Assembly: GCA_946481235.1 (NCBI GenBank)
Contig: CAMLME010000020.1
Span: forward strand, 1-16,973
Direction: 5' to 3'
DNA length: 16,973 nucleotides
Origin: an uncultured Methylobacillus sp.
GTDB taxonomy: Bacteria > Pseudomonadota > Gammaproteobacteria > Burkholderiales > Methylophilaceae
The notes beneath the pieces were generated by a model. The model searched no databases, had not been told where the DNA came from, and saw nothing but the letters and a program-made list of their open reading frames with translations. Both the position numbers and the translations under genes were made by a program. Positions 16,226 to 16,973 of this stretch are shown in pieces. The first letter of the stretch is position 1, and each line of letters starts with the position of its first letter.

Positions 16226-16973
16226 ATGGTAAGACCATTCAAGCAAGCCCCCACCACGCGCCCCGCGCGGTCGACCAATCCCGACCAGCCGTCCCAGCGC
16301 CTGCATAAACTGTTGGCATTGGCGGGTCTCGGTTCGCGCCGCGATATGGAAGAACTGATCGCCAGCGGTCGCGTTACGGTCAACGGCGAGGTGGCGCAAG
16401 TCGGCGCCGGCGTGACGCCCAACGATGTGGTCAAGCTTGATCGCCGTATCCTGCGCCTGCCGTTTGAGGCCGAATTGCCGCGCGTGCTGCTCTATCACAA
16501 GCCGGAAGGCGAAATCGTCAGCCAGGATGATCCGGAAAAGCGCGCCACCGTATTCGACAAGCTGCCGCGCGTGCGCGGTCGCTGGGTGGCGATCGGCCGG
16601 CTCGACATCAACACGTCCGGGCTGCTGATATTCACGACTTCCGGCGACCTTGCCAACCATTTCATGCATCCGCGCTACGAAGTCGAACGCGAATATGCCG
16701 TACGGCTGATGGGTGAGCTGACCGAAGGCCAGATGCTGCAATTGAAGGAAGGTATCGAGCTGGAGGACGGTCTTGCGGGATTCGACAGCATTCAGGACAA
16801 GGGCGGCGAGGGGGCCAACCACTGGTATGAAGTCAGCTTGCGCGAAGGCCGCAACCGCGAGGTGCGCCGCATGTTCGAAGCCATCGGACTGATGGTCAGT
16901 CGCCTGATGCGCGTGCGCTTCGGGCCGATCAGCCTGCCATCGCGCCTGAAGCGCGGCCAGATGCTCGAATTGC
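16226..16973 (+). CDS. rluB: 23S rRNA pseudouridine synthase RluB-type (3' truncated)
   Basis: This RsuA-family pseudouridine synthase probably modifies U2605 of 23S rRNA. About 249 residues are visible and the frame is open to the window end. After a short basic, proline-rich leader comes an S4-like RNA-binding domain ([28 protein letters not shown], about residues 25-60). The catalytic domain follows, with [11 protein letters not shown] containing the catalytic Asp127, [12 protein letters not shown], and [24 protein letters not shown] six bases before ATG 16226 is a good ribosome-binding site. RluB often has a long, basic C-terminal tail, which would lie beyond the window. A long open frame exists on the opposite strand (16061-16822) but is a shadow of this gene. 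Confidence 0.94.
   Translation, partial: MVRPFKQAPTTRPARSTNPDQPSQRLHKLLALAGLGSRRDMEELIASGRVTVNGEVAQVGAGVTPNDVVKLDRRILRLPFEAELPRVLLYHKPEGEIVSQDDPEKRATVFDKLPRVRGRWVAIGRLDINTSGLLIFTTSGDLANHFMHPRYEVEREYAVRLMGELTEGQMLQLKEGIELEDGLAGFDSIQDKGGEGANHWYEVSLREGRNREVRRMFEAIGLMVSRLMRVRFGPISLPSRLKRGQMLEL

Noticed and set aside
16061..16822. A 253-codon minus-strand frame over the repeat spacer and rluB
   Set aside because: The plus strand encodes clear RluB domains through most of this interval; the opposite frame has no family resemblance.

Overview
The window looks like ordinary chromosomal backbone from a betaproteobacterium. I would guess a Nitrosomonadales-type lineage (Gallionella, Sideroxydans or Sulfuricella relatives), but the lineage below class level is inference. 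The reasons are the gene order (sucCD, nadE-glnB, feoAB, yciB-yciI-bolA-PPIase, rnm-yciO-M50-trpS-scpAB-rluB), the long TrpS with an internal insertion, and GC-rich codon use. I found no mobile element, prophage, CRISPR array, tRNA or rRNA gene, and no broken gene. The first and last genes are cut by the window edges.

Region 1 (1-1552) holds the 3' part of a TPR protein with an Ig-like C-terminal domain, running tail to tail with serB (phosphoserine phosphatase). Region 2 (1685-6758) is a same-strand run that diverges from serB: sucC, sucD, an exported ankyrin-repeat protein, glutamine-dependent NAD+ synthetase and the PII regulator glnB. It is closed by a strong intrinsic terminator. It groups a 2-oxoglutarate-proximal TCA step, a glutamine-consuming NAD+ step and the 2-oxoglutarate/ATP sensor that is known to control such NAD synthetases in another proteobacterium. 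A small DMT/DUF486 membrane protein follows and converges on feoB.

Region 3 (7171-9313) is feoA-feoB on the minus strand, ferrous iron uptake behind a near-perfect Fur-box dyad. Region 4 (9328-11301) is a minus-strand operon, yciB-yciI-bolA followed by a periplasmic parvulin-type PPIase. Its first three genes overlap at start/stop codons, and it ends in a 15-bp hairpin just before the feo promoter.

Region 5 (11340-16973) runs rightward: rnm (PHP phosphoesterase), yciO, an M50 membrane protease, trpS, scpA, scpB, then a repeat-bearing spacer and rluB. Several junctions overlap or are only a few bases apart, so most of this is probably one transcript serving RNA and nucleotide turnover, tRNA charging and modification, chromosome condensation and rRNA pseudouridylation.

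I did not find a convincing new defence or mobile system. The items most worth a second look are the exported ankyrin protein coupled to sucCD, the sucCD-ank-nadE-glnB metabolic cluster, the inverted-repeat element before rluB, and the TPR/Ig-like protein at the left edge.
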